Source: DATLXU01 sp035575515
GTDB lineage: Bacteria > Acidobacteriota > Blastocatellia > UBA7656
Reading direction: 5' to 3'
NCBI GenBank assembly: GCA_035575515.1
Contig: DATLXU010000149.1
Coordinates: 1-60,841 of the forward strand
Length of the DNA stretch: 60,841 bases
Position numbers and translations under genes: made by a program. The notes under the pieces were generated by a model. That model had not been told where the DNA came from. It was given only the letters and a program-made list of their open reading frames with translations, and did no database searches. The stretch's first letter is position 1. Every line of letters begins with the position of its first letter. Below, piece by piece: positions 17,394-25,963 of the stretch.

Positions 17394-18257
17394 TCACTTT
17401 GGAATGATTGATTCTTTAACGCGCGGATACTCTTCGATGAGCGAAGCCGGACCCGCCACTTTTTCGCCCGCAAGCCCGGATTTAATCTCAAGCGCGTTGA
17501 CAACGCCTTTGCCGCGAAAGTGATTGTTCGTCACGACGTAAGTCTCTCGCGCGCTCGCGGCGACCTTCTTGATGTTCTCAATCCAGGGTTTCAATTCTTC
17601 AAGCGAATAGAGGTAATCGTATCGGTCTGCGGGGCTGGCATTCTCGCTGAACCAGTTTTCGTAATTGCGACCGTGAAGGCGGACGTAACCGATTCTCGAT
17701 GTCGTCCGCGCAGACGGTTTGATTGAACGGGCAAACAGCGGCTGGTCTATGTTGCAGAAGCCGGTTGAGCTTTCTTCCAGCATCTCGTAAATCTCAGGCT
17801 TGTTCCACGAGGCGTGTCGAAGCTCGACGACTTTCGGGTAATCATTGAACCGTTCGATCAATGCTCTCAGATAATCGCGGTTGTCATCCGTGTTCTTGAA
17901 GGACCAGGGGAATTGCAGCAGCAACGCGCCGAGCCTATTGGCTTTCGCAAGCGGGTCAATCCCCGCGCGGTAGACTCTTTCATCGGCAGAGGTAGCCTTG
18001 CCACGCTCGTGCGTGAATCGTTTATAGAGCTTCGCTGTGAATTTGAAATCAGAGTTATGCTCGACCCTGCGCGCCCAAGACGCAGACATTCGAGCGGTCG
18101 GCGGGCGATAGAAGCTGCTGTTGATTTCAATCGTGTCAAAGAAGCCCGCGATATAGGCAAGCTCATCGAAGTTCGAGCCTGCGCCCTTTGGATAGACTAT
18201 CCCTTTCCAATCATCGTAAGACCATCCTGCTGGACCGATTCTGATTCTATGCTTCAT
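17394..18257 (-). CDS. DUF72 family protein
   Basis: 287 residues with the DUF72 hallmarks: N-terminal IRIGPAGWSYDDWKG, then FFDTIEINSSFYRPP, FKFTAKLYKRFTHE and the late segment YVVTNNHFRGKG. The fold is a TIM barrel related to sugar-phosphate isomerase-like enzymes, and no reaction is established for the family. It is soluble, with no signal peptide. It converges with the TolB-like gene, the two stops being eight bases apart. It lies downstream of ybaB on the same strand, separated by a 136-base gap with a strong stem-loop. Confidence 0.88.
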   Translation of the reverse strand: MKHRIRIGPAGWSYDDWKGIVYPKGAGSNFDELAYIAGFFDTIEINSSFYRPPTARMSASWARRVEHNSDFKFTAKLYKRFTHERGKATSADERVYRAGIDPLAKANRLGALLLQFPWSFKNTDDNRDYLRALIERFNDYPKVVELRHASWNKPEIYEMLEESSTGFCNIDQPLFARSIKPSARTTSRIGYVRLHGRNYENWFSENASPADRYDYLYSLEELKPWIENIKKVAASARETYVVTNNHFRGKGVVNALEIKSGLAGEKVAGPASLIEEYPRVKESIIPK

Positions 18258-18338
18258 GGCTTCTTTTTACGTGAGATAATGGACTCAATGATGCATTCAA
18301 GAAGAAAGAGTTCCGATGGTTCTTAGAGATAGATACGC

Positions 18339-18373
18339 GAGAGTATGCGCCGCGTAGTAGCGCGCATACTCTC
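18339..18373 (-). terminator. Perfect 12-bp stem-loop between ybaB and the DUF72 gene
   Basis: GAGAGTATGCGC at 18339-18350 is the exact complement of GCGCATACTCTC at 18362-18373, with an 11-base loop. No U run follows on either strand, so it could be a processing or stability element instead of a terminator. Confidence 0.5.
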
Positions 18374-18393
18374 CGGTTTGAAAAGAAAGCGGA

Positions 18394-18720
18394 TTATAGC
18401 AAGTCGTCAGGCAGGCCCATGCCGCCGAGCTTCGCGCCGAGCTTGCCCTTCAACGCCTCGTCGGCCTTGCGCGAAGCTTCGTTGACTGCGGCGATAATCA
18501 AATCCTGAAGCATCTCGACATCGCCGCTCTTGACCGCTTCCGGATCAATCTTCAATTCAACAAGCTCTTTCGCTCCGTTCATCATAACGGTGATGACCCC
18601 ACCTCCGGCGCTCGCTTCGACGCGCACCTTTGCCATCTCGCGCGCCATCTCTTCCTGCATCTGCTGCGCCTGTTTCATCATCTGATTGAAATCCAGACCG
18701 CCCGGTAGTTTCATGCTCAT
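18394..18720 (-). CDS. ybaB: YbaB/EbfC nucleoid-associated protein
   Basis: 108 residues (ATG 18720; ATG 18714 is also possible). An N-terminal amphipathic helix rich in Gln and Met (MMKQAQQMQEEMAREMA) is followed by the conserved core VEASAGGGVITVMMNG and IDPEAV, then the C-terminal helix. Homologues form dimers that bind DNA and often lie beside dnaX and recR. Here it follows dnaX by 81 bases on the same strand; recR is not present in the window. It is likely co-transcribed with dnaX. Confidence 0.92.
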   Translation of the reverse strand: MSMKLPGGLDFNQMMKQAQQMQEEMAREMAKVRVEASAGGGVITVMMNGAKELVELKIDPEAVKSGDVEMLQDLIIAAVNEASRKADEALKGKLGAKLGGMGLPDDLL

Positions 18721-18801
18721 TCTGCCTCCTGCTATCAGTCCAATGATGATTTGTTCATCACGTTCTCAATCATGCCTGCGTCCGCGCTCGCGACGCAAAC
18801 G

Positions 18802-20718
18802 CTATCGTTCAGGTTCCTTCACTTCAACGACCTCGCCGCGAAATTTATCTTTGAGCGCGACGACTCGCGGGTCCTCTTCTGCTTTGCGCTTTGCGCGAGG
18901 TGCCGCCTTTGGCCTCGTAGATTCTTCAGCTACCGGCTGACCGACAACTGAAACCGAGACCGTCAATTTCCGCCCCACGACTTCGCGGGCCGCTTCTTCG
19001 ATAATTTGCTTTTTGTCTTTAGCGTCAAGCTGCGTTTTGTCTCTGGCGTTTTCAGGCTTCACAGCAACGCGCAGGTAGTCGCCGTCAATCTTCACATCTG
19101 CATGCGCGAGCATCATCGCAAGCAACATCTTGTTCTTAGTCTCAAGCGCAGCTTTGATTTTTTCGACAGCCGCCGAGCCGTCGAGATTGCTTTGAGCAAT
19201 CGTTGGCGGAAATTCCTCCTCGACGTCATAAGGCTCATCGTAAATGGGCGGCGGCTCAGGCGGAAGCGTTTGCCGAGACCGCGAAGCTGTCGCCTCCGCG
19301 TTTTGCGACGATTGCGCGAACGGGTCTGGCATCTCGATCCTGCCCTCTGCTTTCGATTCCGGCGGTCGCGAAGCGATGGCAGATTCGCTTGCAGGTTTGC
19401 TCGTCGTCGCCGATTGCGGTCTTGAAGCAAAGCGCGGCGGCTCTGCAGCGACTTCCTGCATCGCTCGCGGAGTTGAGCGCGGGCCGCTCGTGGAAGGTCC
19501 GCTTCTGCCGCTTCCTTGTGCGGGCGTTGCAGGGCTTGCGCCGCCGGACGAAATCACGCCCGCGCCGCCCAGCCGCGATTGAAGCTCCGCGATTTGCGCA
19601 AGCGCGTCTTCGAGCAGATAGAGCCTGCGCGCGTGCGCGAGCTTCATCAGTCCAATCTCAAGCTGAAAGCGCGGCTGCGACGATGTGCGAATGTCCTGCT
19701 CGGTCTTCGTCAGTATTGCAAAGAATCGCATCAGGTCCTGCTCGGAAAACGAATCGGCGAGTTGCGCCAGCGCGTGCCCGTCGCTCTGTGACATCTGAAT
19801 AAGCTCCGCGTCGAAGCCTGAGATTTTTACGACGAGCAACGCGCGCGTGTGAACCATAAGCTCGCGGCAGAAGTTTCGGATATCATATCCGCGCGTGACT
19901 ACTTCATCAACGATGCGAAGCAACGCTTGTGAATCTTGCTCCGCAATCGCCTTCACTGTCACATTCAATGTTTCAATATCAACAAGTCCAAGCGCAGCCG
20001 ACACGTCTTCATCGCTCACGTTATTGCCAGCGAAGCTGATGACCTGATCGAGCGCGGATTCCGCGTCGCGCATTGAGCCTTCGCCCGCTCGCGCGATAGC
20101 CATCAGCGCCGAATCCGTTATCGTGATCTTCTCCTGGTCGGCGATGTGTCGAAGCTGGTCGAATATCTTCTTTTGAGTGATAGTTCGGAACTCAAAGACC
20201 TGACAGCGCGACAGGATAGTTTCAGGAACTTTTTGCAGCTCGGTCGTCGCCATAATGAAGACGACGCGCGGCGGCGGCTCTTCGAGCGTCTTGAGCAGCG
20301 CATTGAATGCCGCGTTCGACAGCATGTGCACTTCGTCAATGATGAAAATCTTGTGACGGTCGCGCGCGGGAGCAATAGAGATTGAATTGATTATCACATC
20401 GCGCACGTTGTCAACGCCCGTATTTGATGCCGCGTCAATCTCAAGCACATCAATTGACCGTGATGCGGTGATGTCGCGGCACGAATCGCACACGCCGCAA
20501 GGCTCGTTCGTGATGCCCTTGATACAGTTGAGGCACTTGGCGAGTATGCGCGCCGTCGTCGTTTTGCCAACGCCTCGCGCGCCCGTGAACAGATAGGCGT
20601 GATGGATTCGCCCCGTAGTTAGCGCGTTGTTGAGCGTGCGAGTGATTGCTTCCTGGCCGACAACCTGATCGAAGGTTTGCGGGCGGAATTTCCTTGCTAT
20701 TACCTGTGAATCGGTCAT
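18802..20718 (-). CDS. dnaX: DNA polymerase III subunit gamma/tau
   Basis: 638 residues. Walker A is GARGVGKTT at 46-54. The zinc-binding cysteines are C65, C74, C77 and C80 (C62 is an extra). The Walker B/DExx motif is DEVHMLS, followed by LLKTLEEPP and the SRC arginine-finger motif (ILSRCQ). The three AAA+/collar domains are followed by a low-complexity Ser/Pro-rich linker at about 375-495 and a tau-type C-terminal region. It is the clamp-loader ATPase that bridges leading and lagging strand polymerases. I saw no obvious slippery A-run for frameshifting to gamma, but did not check exhaustively. It is upstream of ybaB. Confidence 0.95.
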   Translation of the reverse strand: MTDSQVIARKFRPQTFDQVVGQEAITRTLNNALTTGRIHHAYLFTGARGVGKTTTARILAKCLNCIKGITNEPCGVCDSCRDITASRSIDVLEIDAASNTGVDNVRDVIINSISIAPARDRHKIFIIDEVHMLSNAAFNALLKTLEEPPPRVVFIMATTELQKVPETILSRCQVFEFRTITQKKIFDQLRHIADQEKITITDSALMAIARAGEGSMRDAESALDQVISFAGNNVSDEDVSAALGLVDIETLNVTVKAIAEQDSQALLRIVDEVVTRGYDIRNFCRELMVHTRALLVVKISGFDAELIQMSQSDGHALAQLADSFSEQDLMRFFAILTKTEQDIRTSSQPRFQLEIGLMKLAHARRLYLLEDALAQIAELQSRLGGAGVISSGGASPATPAQGSGRSGPSTSGPRSTPRAMQEVAAEPPRFASRPQSATTSKPASESAIASRPPESKAEGRIEMPDPFAQSSQNAEATASRSRQTLPPEPPPIYDEPYDVEEEFPPTIAQSNLDGSAAVEKIKAALETKNKMLLAMMLAHADVKIDGDYLRVAVKPENARDKTQLDAKDKKQIIEEAAREVVGRKLTVSVSVVGQPVAEESTRPKAAPRAKRKAEEDPRVVALKDKFRGEVVEVKEPER

Positions 20719-20888
20719 TGAATGAAGTCTTATCGAATTAGCTGAGCGCCGCTTGATTTGGCAGTGAGCCGCGCGCCGAAGTTTAGTCTAAGCTGTGGCG
20801 ACAGCGGTTGCAAGATGAATGAGTAAATCAATCGAACGCGCTGATGGATTGATTATCAATCGAGCTAAACCGGGGCCTTAAAGCTGGT

Positions 20889-20991
<103 letters not shown>

Positions 20992-20997
20992 TCAAGA

Positions 20998-21069
20998 AAG
21001 GATGAAGGATGAAGGATGAAGGATGAAATTAATCTAATTCATCCATCATCCCTCATCTTTCATCCCTCC
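20998..21069. repeat. Heptamer hairpin element, GGATGAA family
   Basis: Four tandem GGATGAA units at 20998-21028 face their complement at 21036-21069 (TTCATCCATCATCCC and so on) across a short AT loop. It fills the gap between tRNA-Ser(GGA) and the SRP RNA. Confidence 0.85.
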
Positions 21070-21073
21070 AACG

Positions 21074-21163
<90 letters not shown>

Positions 21164-21165
21164 AT

Positions 21166-21249
21166 TCAGTAGGCAGTATGCAGAAGGCAGTAGGCAGTTT
21201 GGTCATTCGGATCGAACTGCCTACTGCCTGCCGCCTACTGCTTACTGAC
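21166..21249. repeat. Heptamer hairpin element, GGCAGTA family
   Basis: Left arm 21166-21200 has five GCAGTAG-like units. Right arm 21225-21248 and flank is nearly its complement (about five mismatches in 33). It lies exactly between the two tRNA-Ser genes. Confidence 0.85.
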
Positions 21250-21252
21250 ATG

Positions 21253-21809
<557 letters not shown>

Positions 21810-21952
21810 TGGTTTCTTTTAGAACGTGAAACGAAGTGCAGATGTTAGCGACGCAGGCTAGGGCTGTCAAGAAAGCGGGCAATCGGGTTAATTCGATTCA
21901 ATAAGCAGAAAGGGTGAGAGCAACCGATGATGGCTGCTCTCACGAGTCGAAG

Positions 21953-22078
21953 TTAGGGCACGCGCGGGCTGAATTCTGCAAAGATTCCGTTCGGGTTTTC
22001 CTTCCAAACCCAAGCGTGCAGCGTCCACAATCCGAAGTCGCCGTTGCGGTCCCACACGTCTTCCGAGCCTGTGAATCC
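21953..22078 (-). pseudogene. Remnant: C-terminal end of an unidentified exported protein
   Basis: One minus-strand frame reads FTGSEDVWDRNGDFGLWTLH then AWVWKENPNGIFAEFSPRVP and stops. The composition (conserved Trp, Asn-Pro-x-Gly) looks like the end of a real protein of a type often seen at the C-terminus of secreted hypothetical proteins, but I cannot name the family. No start or upstream body is present. It is fused out of frame to the LuxR-type fragment at about 22079. Confidence 0.5.
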
Positions 22079-22629
22079 TTTTCGCGGTGCGCGTCGAACG
22101 CGGCGGCTTGCTTTGCAGCGACGGGCGCATACTTGAGCAATGCCGCGCCATCGCAAGCTTGCGCCGCGTGATGAACAATGCGCGCTACTAATGTTTCCGA
22201 TCCGCGATTGAACACGGCTTTTAATCAACGGCCTAGAAACTTCAGCAAATCGAGCGTCGCTTCGTCTGCCCAGTGAACATCTTCTATGACCGTTATCGTC
22301 GGTTCGCGCCCGGCTTGCATTTGATCGAGGACGGCGGAGAAGATCGAAGCGCGCGGGGCCTCTGCGTCGAGCAGTTCGAGCAACTCGCTTTGAGTCTGAT
22401 GCGCGATGTCATAAAGTGGCTCTAATGGGTGCGGCGTAAATAACGCATCGCACGCACCCCAGAGCACGCGGGCATTATCTTTTTGTTGCTCGACGAACGT
22501 TTCGACGAGCGAAGTTTTTCCAATGCCCGCTTCGCCTCTTATGAGCACAAAGCGGCCACTGCCCGCAGCCACTTCGCTAAACGTAGCCTCTAATTGATCC
22601 GGAAATTGTTCGCGCTCGATCAGTTCCAT
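22079..22629 (-). pseudogene. Decayed LuxR-family ATPase regulator (two fragments)
   Basis: 22225-22629 encodes an intact-looking AAA-ATPase start of about 134 residues. Walker A is IRGEAGIGKTSLV, Walker B is ITVIEDVHWADEATLDLLKF. It halts at FLGR. A second piece in another frame at about 22080-22206 (LVARIVHHAAQACDGAALL, KYAPVAAKQAAA) matches the downstream helical repeat region of the same large LuxR/MalT-type regulators. The several hundred residues between them and the C-terminal DNA-binding domain are missing. This indicates internal deletion plus frameshift. The first fragment still has its start codon and could be translated. Confidence 0.72.
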
Positions 22630-22834
22630 TCTTACAACCAGAATGCAGATTCAGGTTGATTCACCGACGCCGCATGCGACATTCTACAACCGACTCGTGG
22701 ATAAGTCTCTTGTAATATTCTTCCGCGTGCGCCGCCTTGTCCGTTGGATTCAAGTCTTGTTGCAAAGCTGCGAATGCAAATGCAGAATCAACTTCCGCGT
22801 TGATTTTGTCGTTATAAATCATTGAACGTTCATT
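22630..22834. other. Gap of about 205 bases without a supported gene
   Basis: It lies between the decayed regulator and the divergent hydrolase gene. A 53-codon minus-strand frame (22661-22822, MIYNDKINAEVDSAFAFAA and on) is open but matches nothing I recognise. It may be a further remnant or the leader region of both divergent genes. Confidence 0.4.
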
Positions 22835-23665
22835 ATGATTCTGAGAACCGAAAGCGGGCCGCTCTATTTTCAAATCACAGGCGAAGGGCCGCCGCTCGTC
22901 TTCGTAAGCGGTTGGGCCATGTCGTCAAACTGCTGGCAGCCCGCAATCGAGGCGCTTGAGCGTAAATGCCTCTGCCTCGCTTACGACCAGCGCGGCATAG
23001 CCCGCTCGCAGCCCGCGAATCAACGCGCTCGATTCACGATAGAAGATCACGCCGAAGACCTGCACCAGATTCTCGAACGCGCTGGCATATTCGACGCGAC
23101 AATAATCGGGCATGAGACAGGTGCGCTCGTTGCCGCCGCGTGCATACGTCTTCACCCGCAGGATGCGCGCGCTCTTGTGATTGTCAGCCCGCGCGCCACC
23201 GTGACGGAAAGCGACGTGAAGCAGCTTGCCGTGTTCACTCCTGCGTCGCTTGCTTTGCGCGAGCTTGCGGCCTATCCGCTGATTCGCAACATCGTCGCGC
23301 GCCGCTTCAGCCGCGCGCCTCAGCCCTATCGCAATGCGCTGTTTGAGGACTTCGCTAACCTCGACCCGCGCGCGGCCTACGAAACTGCGCTCTCGGCGTC
23401 ATCGCAAGAATCATCCGCATCGCTCGAAAGAATAATTACACGGGCCAGCTTGCCTGTGCTGTTAATCTGCGGCGAAAAGGATAAGAAGGGCGCGACGGAA
23501 GCGCGGCGGTTATTTTCACTCGCCCGCGCGGCCAAGCTTGCAACAATGCGCGGCTGCGGATTTCTGCCTATGCTGGAATACCCGCAACAGTTCGTGCGCT
23601 TACTCGACAGGTTTGTTTCGGCGCAGGCGACTGCGCGACGCTCTTTATCGCGTTCGAAGCCTTGA
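22835..23665 (+). CDS. Alpha/beta-hydrolase fold protein lacking catalytic Ser and His
   Basis: 276 residues of canonical alpha/beta-hydrolase order: PPLVFVSGWAMSSNCW (oxyanion region), YDQRGIARS, nucleophile elbow, cap, LLICGEKD and the C-terminal MRGCGFLPMLEYP. The elbow reads IGHETG, so the nucleophile position is Glu94 instead of Ser. The catalytic His position in the usual GCGHLPMLE motif is Phe243. The acid Asp216 is kept. The rest of the frame is intact and well formed, which argues for a conserved pseudoenzyme (ligand-binding or regulatory) or a recently dead gene, not for simple decay. It is soluble. The next gene follows after 39 bases. Confidence 0.82.
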   Translation: MILRTESGPLYFQITGEGPPLVFVSGWAMSSNCWQPAIEALERKCLCLAYDQRGIARSQPANQRARFTIEDHAEDLHQILERAGIFDATIIGHETGALVAAACIRLHPQDARALVIVSPRATVTESDVKQLAVFTPASLALRELAAYPLIRNIVARRFSRAPQPYRNALFEDFANLDPRAAYETALSASSQESSASLERIITRASLPVLLICGEKDKKGATEARRLFSLARAAKLATMRGCGFLPMLEYPQQFVRLLDRFVSAQATARRSLSRSKP

Positions 23666-23704
23666 TTAATTGATGAGCGATGCGTGTTCAATAACTGAAA
23701 GAAT

Positions 23705-24178
23705 ATGGATGCAGAAGCGTTGAATGAACCAAGCGAGCCACTGGTTGCGACAATTGAGTCGCGGCCATCGCGTCAGCTTGCGGCCTTCGCCATTGCTTTG
23801 CTTTCGGCGTTATTCATTGCGAGCGTTCTCTACAATCCTGCGGGTCGCAGCGTCTATGCACAGTACCCGACCTTGTGCTTATTCAAAATTCTCAGCGGAT
23901 TGCCTTGTCCATTATGCGGGCTTGCACATTCATTCTGCGCAATTGCTAAAGGCGATTTCGTCGCGTCCTTTAGTTTCAACCTGCTCGGTCCGCCGTTGTT
24001 TTTAACTCTTATATTGATTTGGATCAGATCAGCCTGCGTGCTGTTGAACAAAACAAGACTTGCGCTTGCATTCGATGCGGCGGCGCAGCGACTGAAACTC
24101 ATTCGCCTTTTCGCAATTGCGTTTGCGGTCTTTGGCGCGGCGCGAATCATTTACGCGCTCGTGTTTCACCCGGAGTGA
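23705..24178 (+). CDS. DUF2752 membrane protein
   Basis: 157 residues with three hydrophobic segments (about 26-46, 92-113, 130-150). The family signature is LSGLPCPLCGLAHSFCAI at about 63-80, a CPxCG motif preceding the second membrane region. DUF2752 proteins are small inner-membrane proteins of unknown function. The start ATG at 23705 is close behind the hydrolase gene (39 bases), so the two may be co-transcribed. It converges with the minus-strand pair at 24242-24681. Confidence 0.85.
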   Translation: MDAEALNEPSEPLVATIESRPSRQLAAFAIALLSALFIASVLYNPAGRSVYAQYPTLCLFKILSGLPCPLCGLAHSFCAIAKGDFVASFSFNLLGPPLFLTLILIWIRSACVLLNKTRLALAFDAAAQRLKLIRLFAIAFAVFGAARIIYALVFHPE

Positions 24179-24241
24179 GAGAAAGAGTGATCCACTAAAC
24201 GCAAATTATCATCCGCTTACTCGGCGCATATTCGCTGAGCG

Positions 24242-24538
24242 TCACCATCGCTTCTTCTGCTCGCTGCGAAAGATGCGTTGTATGTCCGGGTCGCGCAGCC
24301 GCCCGCGGTCGGCGTGTCGTTCTTCTTCTTCGCTTTGGCCGCTGGCTCGACGAAGCAATGAGAGCGCGCGGTCTTTGATCTTCTTCACTTCCTTGCGCCC
24401 GTCTTCGAACTCGATTTCGATGGCGGCTGTGTCGCCCGCGCCGAGCACTCGCATCACGGTTCCATAAAGCACGCCCGAAGGTATCGCGTAGCTTACCTGA
24501 TCGCCGGGCCGATAATCTATAACTCGACTCTTGTTCAT
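24242..24538 (-). CDS. Small basic/charged protein, SH3-like N-terminal part
   Basis: 98 residues from ATG 24538. The reading frame is open further upstream, but the start is set by GGAGGTGGAGAG just ahead and by the overlap with the stop of the zinc-ribbon gene (ATGA). The N-terminal half (YRPGDQVSYAIPSGVLYGTV, VKKIKDRALSLL) looks like a small beta-barrel such as a KOW or SH3-type fold. The C-terminus is charged and probably disordered. Function unknown. It is translationally coupled to the upstream CxxC protein, so both likely work on a nucleic acid or ribosomal target; that is inference. Confidence 0.62.
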   Translation of the reverse strand: MNKSRVIDYRPGDQVSYAIPSGVLYGTVMRVLGAGDTAAIEIEFEDGRKEVKKIKDRALSLLRRASGQSEEEERHADRGRLRDPDIQRIFRSEQKKRW

Positions 24539-24681
24539 TGCTCTCCACCTCCGCGTTTCGGCAGGCGCGGCTTTTGCGCCTGCATTCGCGCCGCGCCGCA
24601 TCGCGGGCATACCCACTTGCGCTGCTTGTGAAAGCTGCGCTTCTGTTCAATCATCTTAATTCTGCATCGCGGACAAACCAT
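24535..24681 (-). CDS. 48-residue double-CxxC zinc-ribbon protein
   Basis: The frame reads MVCPRCRIKMIEQ, then a basic middle (KRSFHKQRKW), then VCPRCGAARMQ and a Lys/Arg/Gly-rich tail. Two CPRC knuckles 22 residues apart form a classic zinc ribbon. The stop TGA overlaps the ATG of the following gene by two bases, which strongly supports translation of both. The upstream flank contains a heptamer-type hairpin arm. The basic surface suggests nucleic acid binding. I do not recognise a named family. Confidence 0.7.
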   Translation of the reverse strand: MVCPRCRIKMIEQKRSFHKQRKWVCPRCGAARMQAQKPRLPKRGGGEQ

Positions 24682-24683
24682 CT

Positions 24684-24793
24684 GATTGCGGATTTCAGAT
24701 TTCCAGATTCTTCTCTGCGAAAGCCCTGCCGCACATCACGCCGCAGACGCAAAGACTCAGAAGCTGGCAGAACTCAATCTAAAATCCAAAATC
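24684..24793. repeat. Heptamer hairpin element, GATTTTG family
   Basis: Left arm 24684-24709 (GATTGCG, GATTTCA, GATTTCC units) and right arm 24776-24793 (AATCTAAAATCCAAAATC, the complement of GATTTTG units). The arms are separated by about 65 bases. The stop codon of the PLD-like gene sits at its right edge. Confidence 0.65.
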
Positions 24794-25706
24794 AACTGAC
24801 GCTCGCTTCGACGGCGGCAATCTCCGTCGCTGTGTCCCAGTCTTCGTCAAAGACGCGCTCGATCTTGCGCGCAACGCCGTCGTCTTCGACTATCAGGCCG
24901 ACTTCGCGGCGGCGCTCAAAGCTCACGGCGCGAAGGTTCTGGCTGCCGATGAAAAACCGCGAGCTGTCAACGACGACGCACTTGGCATGCAGTTTGAACC
25001 GCGCCAGTTTCTTCACGTGAAAGTTCGGAACTACATCATCGTAATGAGTGTCGCGGCTGATTACACGAACGCTGCAACCCGACGACGCTTTGCGCAGCAG
25101 TATGCTCATCACTTCCTTATCTTCAACCTTCGCGTCGAGAATGCGAATGGTCCGCTCGGCTGAATTGAGCAACTCGACGAGTTTCTTACGGCTGTTATAA
25201 GGACTGATGACGAGCGGCAGATCGCGCGGCTTGAACGGCTCGCCGTGCCAGTCAGCGTCAAATAGCCGGTTAAGCTCGGTCGTTATCTCCTGATCGCGCA
25301 CGAGCAATCCAAAGTCGCGCGCGTAGTGAAGATTCTTCTGCGTCGGGTTGAAGGTCAGTATCAGCGATTGCGCATCATCAATCATCATGATCTTGTAGTG
25401 ATAGCGTTTGATTTTTTCCTTGCGCGGGCGCGGCACGCGAACTTCCACGCCGAGCTTTCCAAGCTCATCCGAAAGCTTCTTGTTCTTCTTCGTCCATCCC
25501 TTTGAAGTTGGCGCGACCAATGCCTGAACCTTCACGCCGCGCTGTACGGCGTAGCTCATCGCGTCGAGAACAATGGGATCGTTCATGCGAAAGATTGTCA
25601 TCTTGATTGTGTGGTGCGCGCTGTCTATCGCGTCAACGATGGGGAAGAAGCTGTCGCCGGGCTGGATAATTAAGGATAAATTGTTTGTCTTGGTATATGC
25701 GTCCAT
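24792..25706 (-). CDS. Phospholipase D-like (HKD) protein
   Basis: 304 residues from ATG 25706 (a TTG one codon earlier is possible). It has two complete HKD motifs: HYKIMMID with TFNPTQKN downstream (about 103-110), and HAKCVVVD with IGSQN (about 240-247). This is the bilobed PLD fold that forms one active site with two His. No signal peptide or membrane segment is seen, so a cytoplasmic phosphodiesterase or nuclease-like enzyme is possible; cardiolipin synthases are longer and have membrane segments. The neighbours give no pathway clue. Confidence 0.82.
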   Translation of the reverse strand: MDAYTKTNNLSLIIQPGDSFFPIVDAIDSAHHTIKMTIFRMNDPIVLDAMSYAVQRGVKVQALVAPTSKGWTKKNKKLSDELGKLGVEVRVPRPRKEKIKRYHYKIMMIDDAQSLILTFNPTQKNLHYARDFGLLVRDQEITTELNRLFDADWHGEPFKPRDLPLVISPYNSRKKLVELLNSAERTIRILDAKVEDKEVMSILLRKASSGCSVRVISRDTHYDDVVPNFHVKKLARFKLHAKCVVVDSSRFFIGSQNLRAVSFERRREVGLIVEDDGVARKIERVFDEDWDTATEIAAVEASVS

Positions 25707-25963
25707 CAATGCGTGTGCTCAGTTGTCAATTATGGCGAGACTCACAAGCCTCTCTCAGGCGCGGCGGCAAAACGGAAGCGCAACGCTTAGATAAACGTTT
25801 ATCACACGCAGCGAGGCAAGTCCAGCAAACCGACGTGCGTCCAATTGGCTCAGGCGTGAGCGGCGTGCTGAAGCTCAAAATTCAATGTAGAATGTTGCGC
25901 GCACGCCCGCTGATGCGTTAGATTCGCGCTCGCGCCTTCAAGTTTAAGACCGGAGACAATGAA

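Noticed and set aside
22661..22822. 53-codon minus-strand frame between the decayed regulator and the hydrolase
   Set aside because: Open but without ribosome site, motif or partner; noted only as part of the gap.
21940..22834. Insertion sequence or integrase remnant at the gene graveyard beside the tRNA genes
   Set aside because: No transposase or integrase motif, terminal inverted repeat or tRNA-derived att duplication could be seen.
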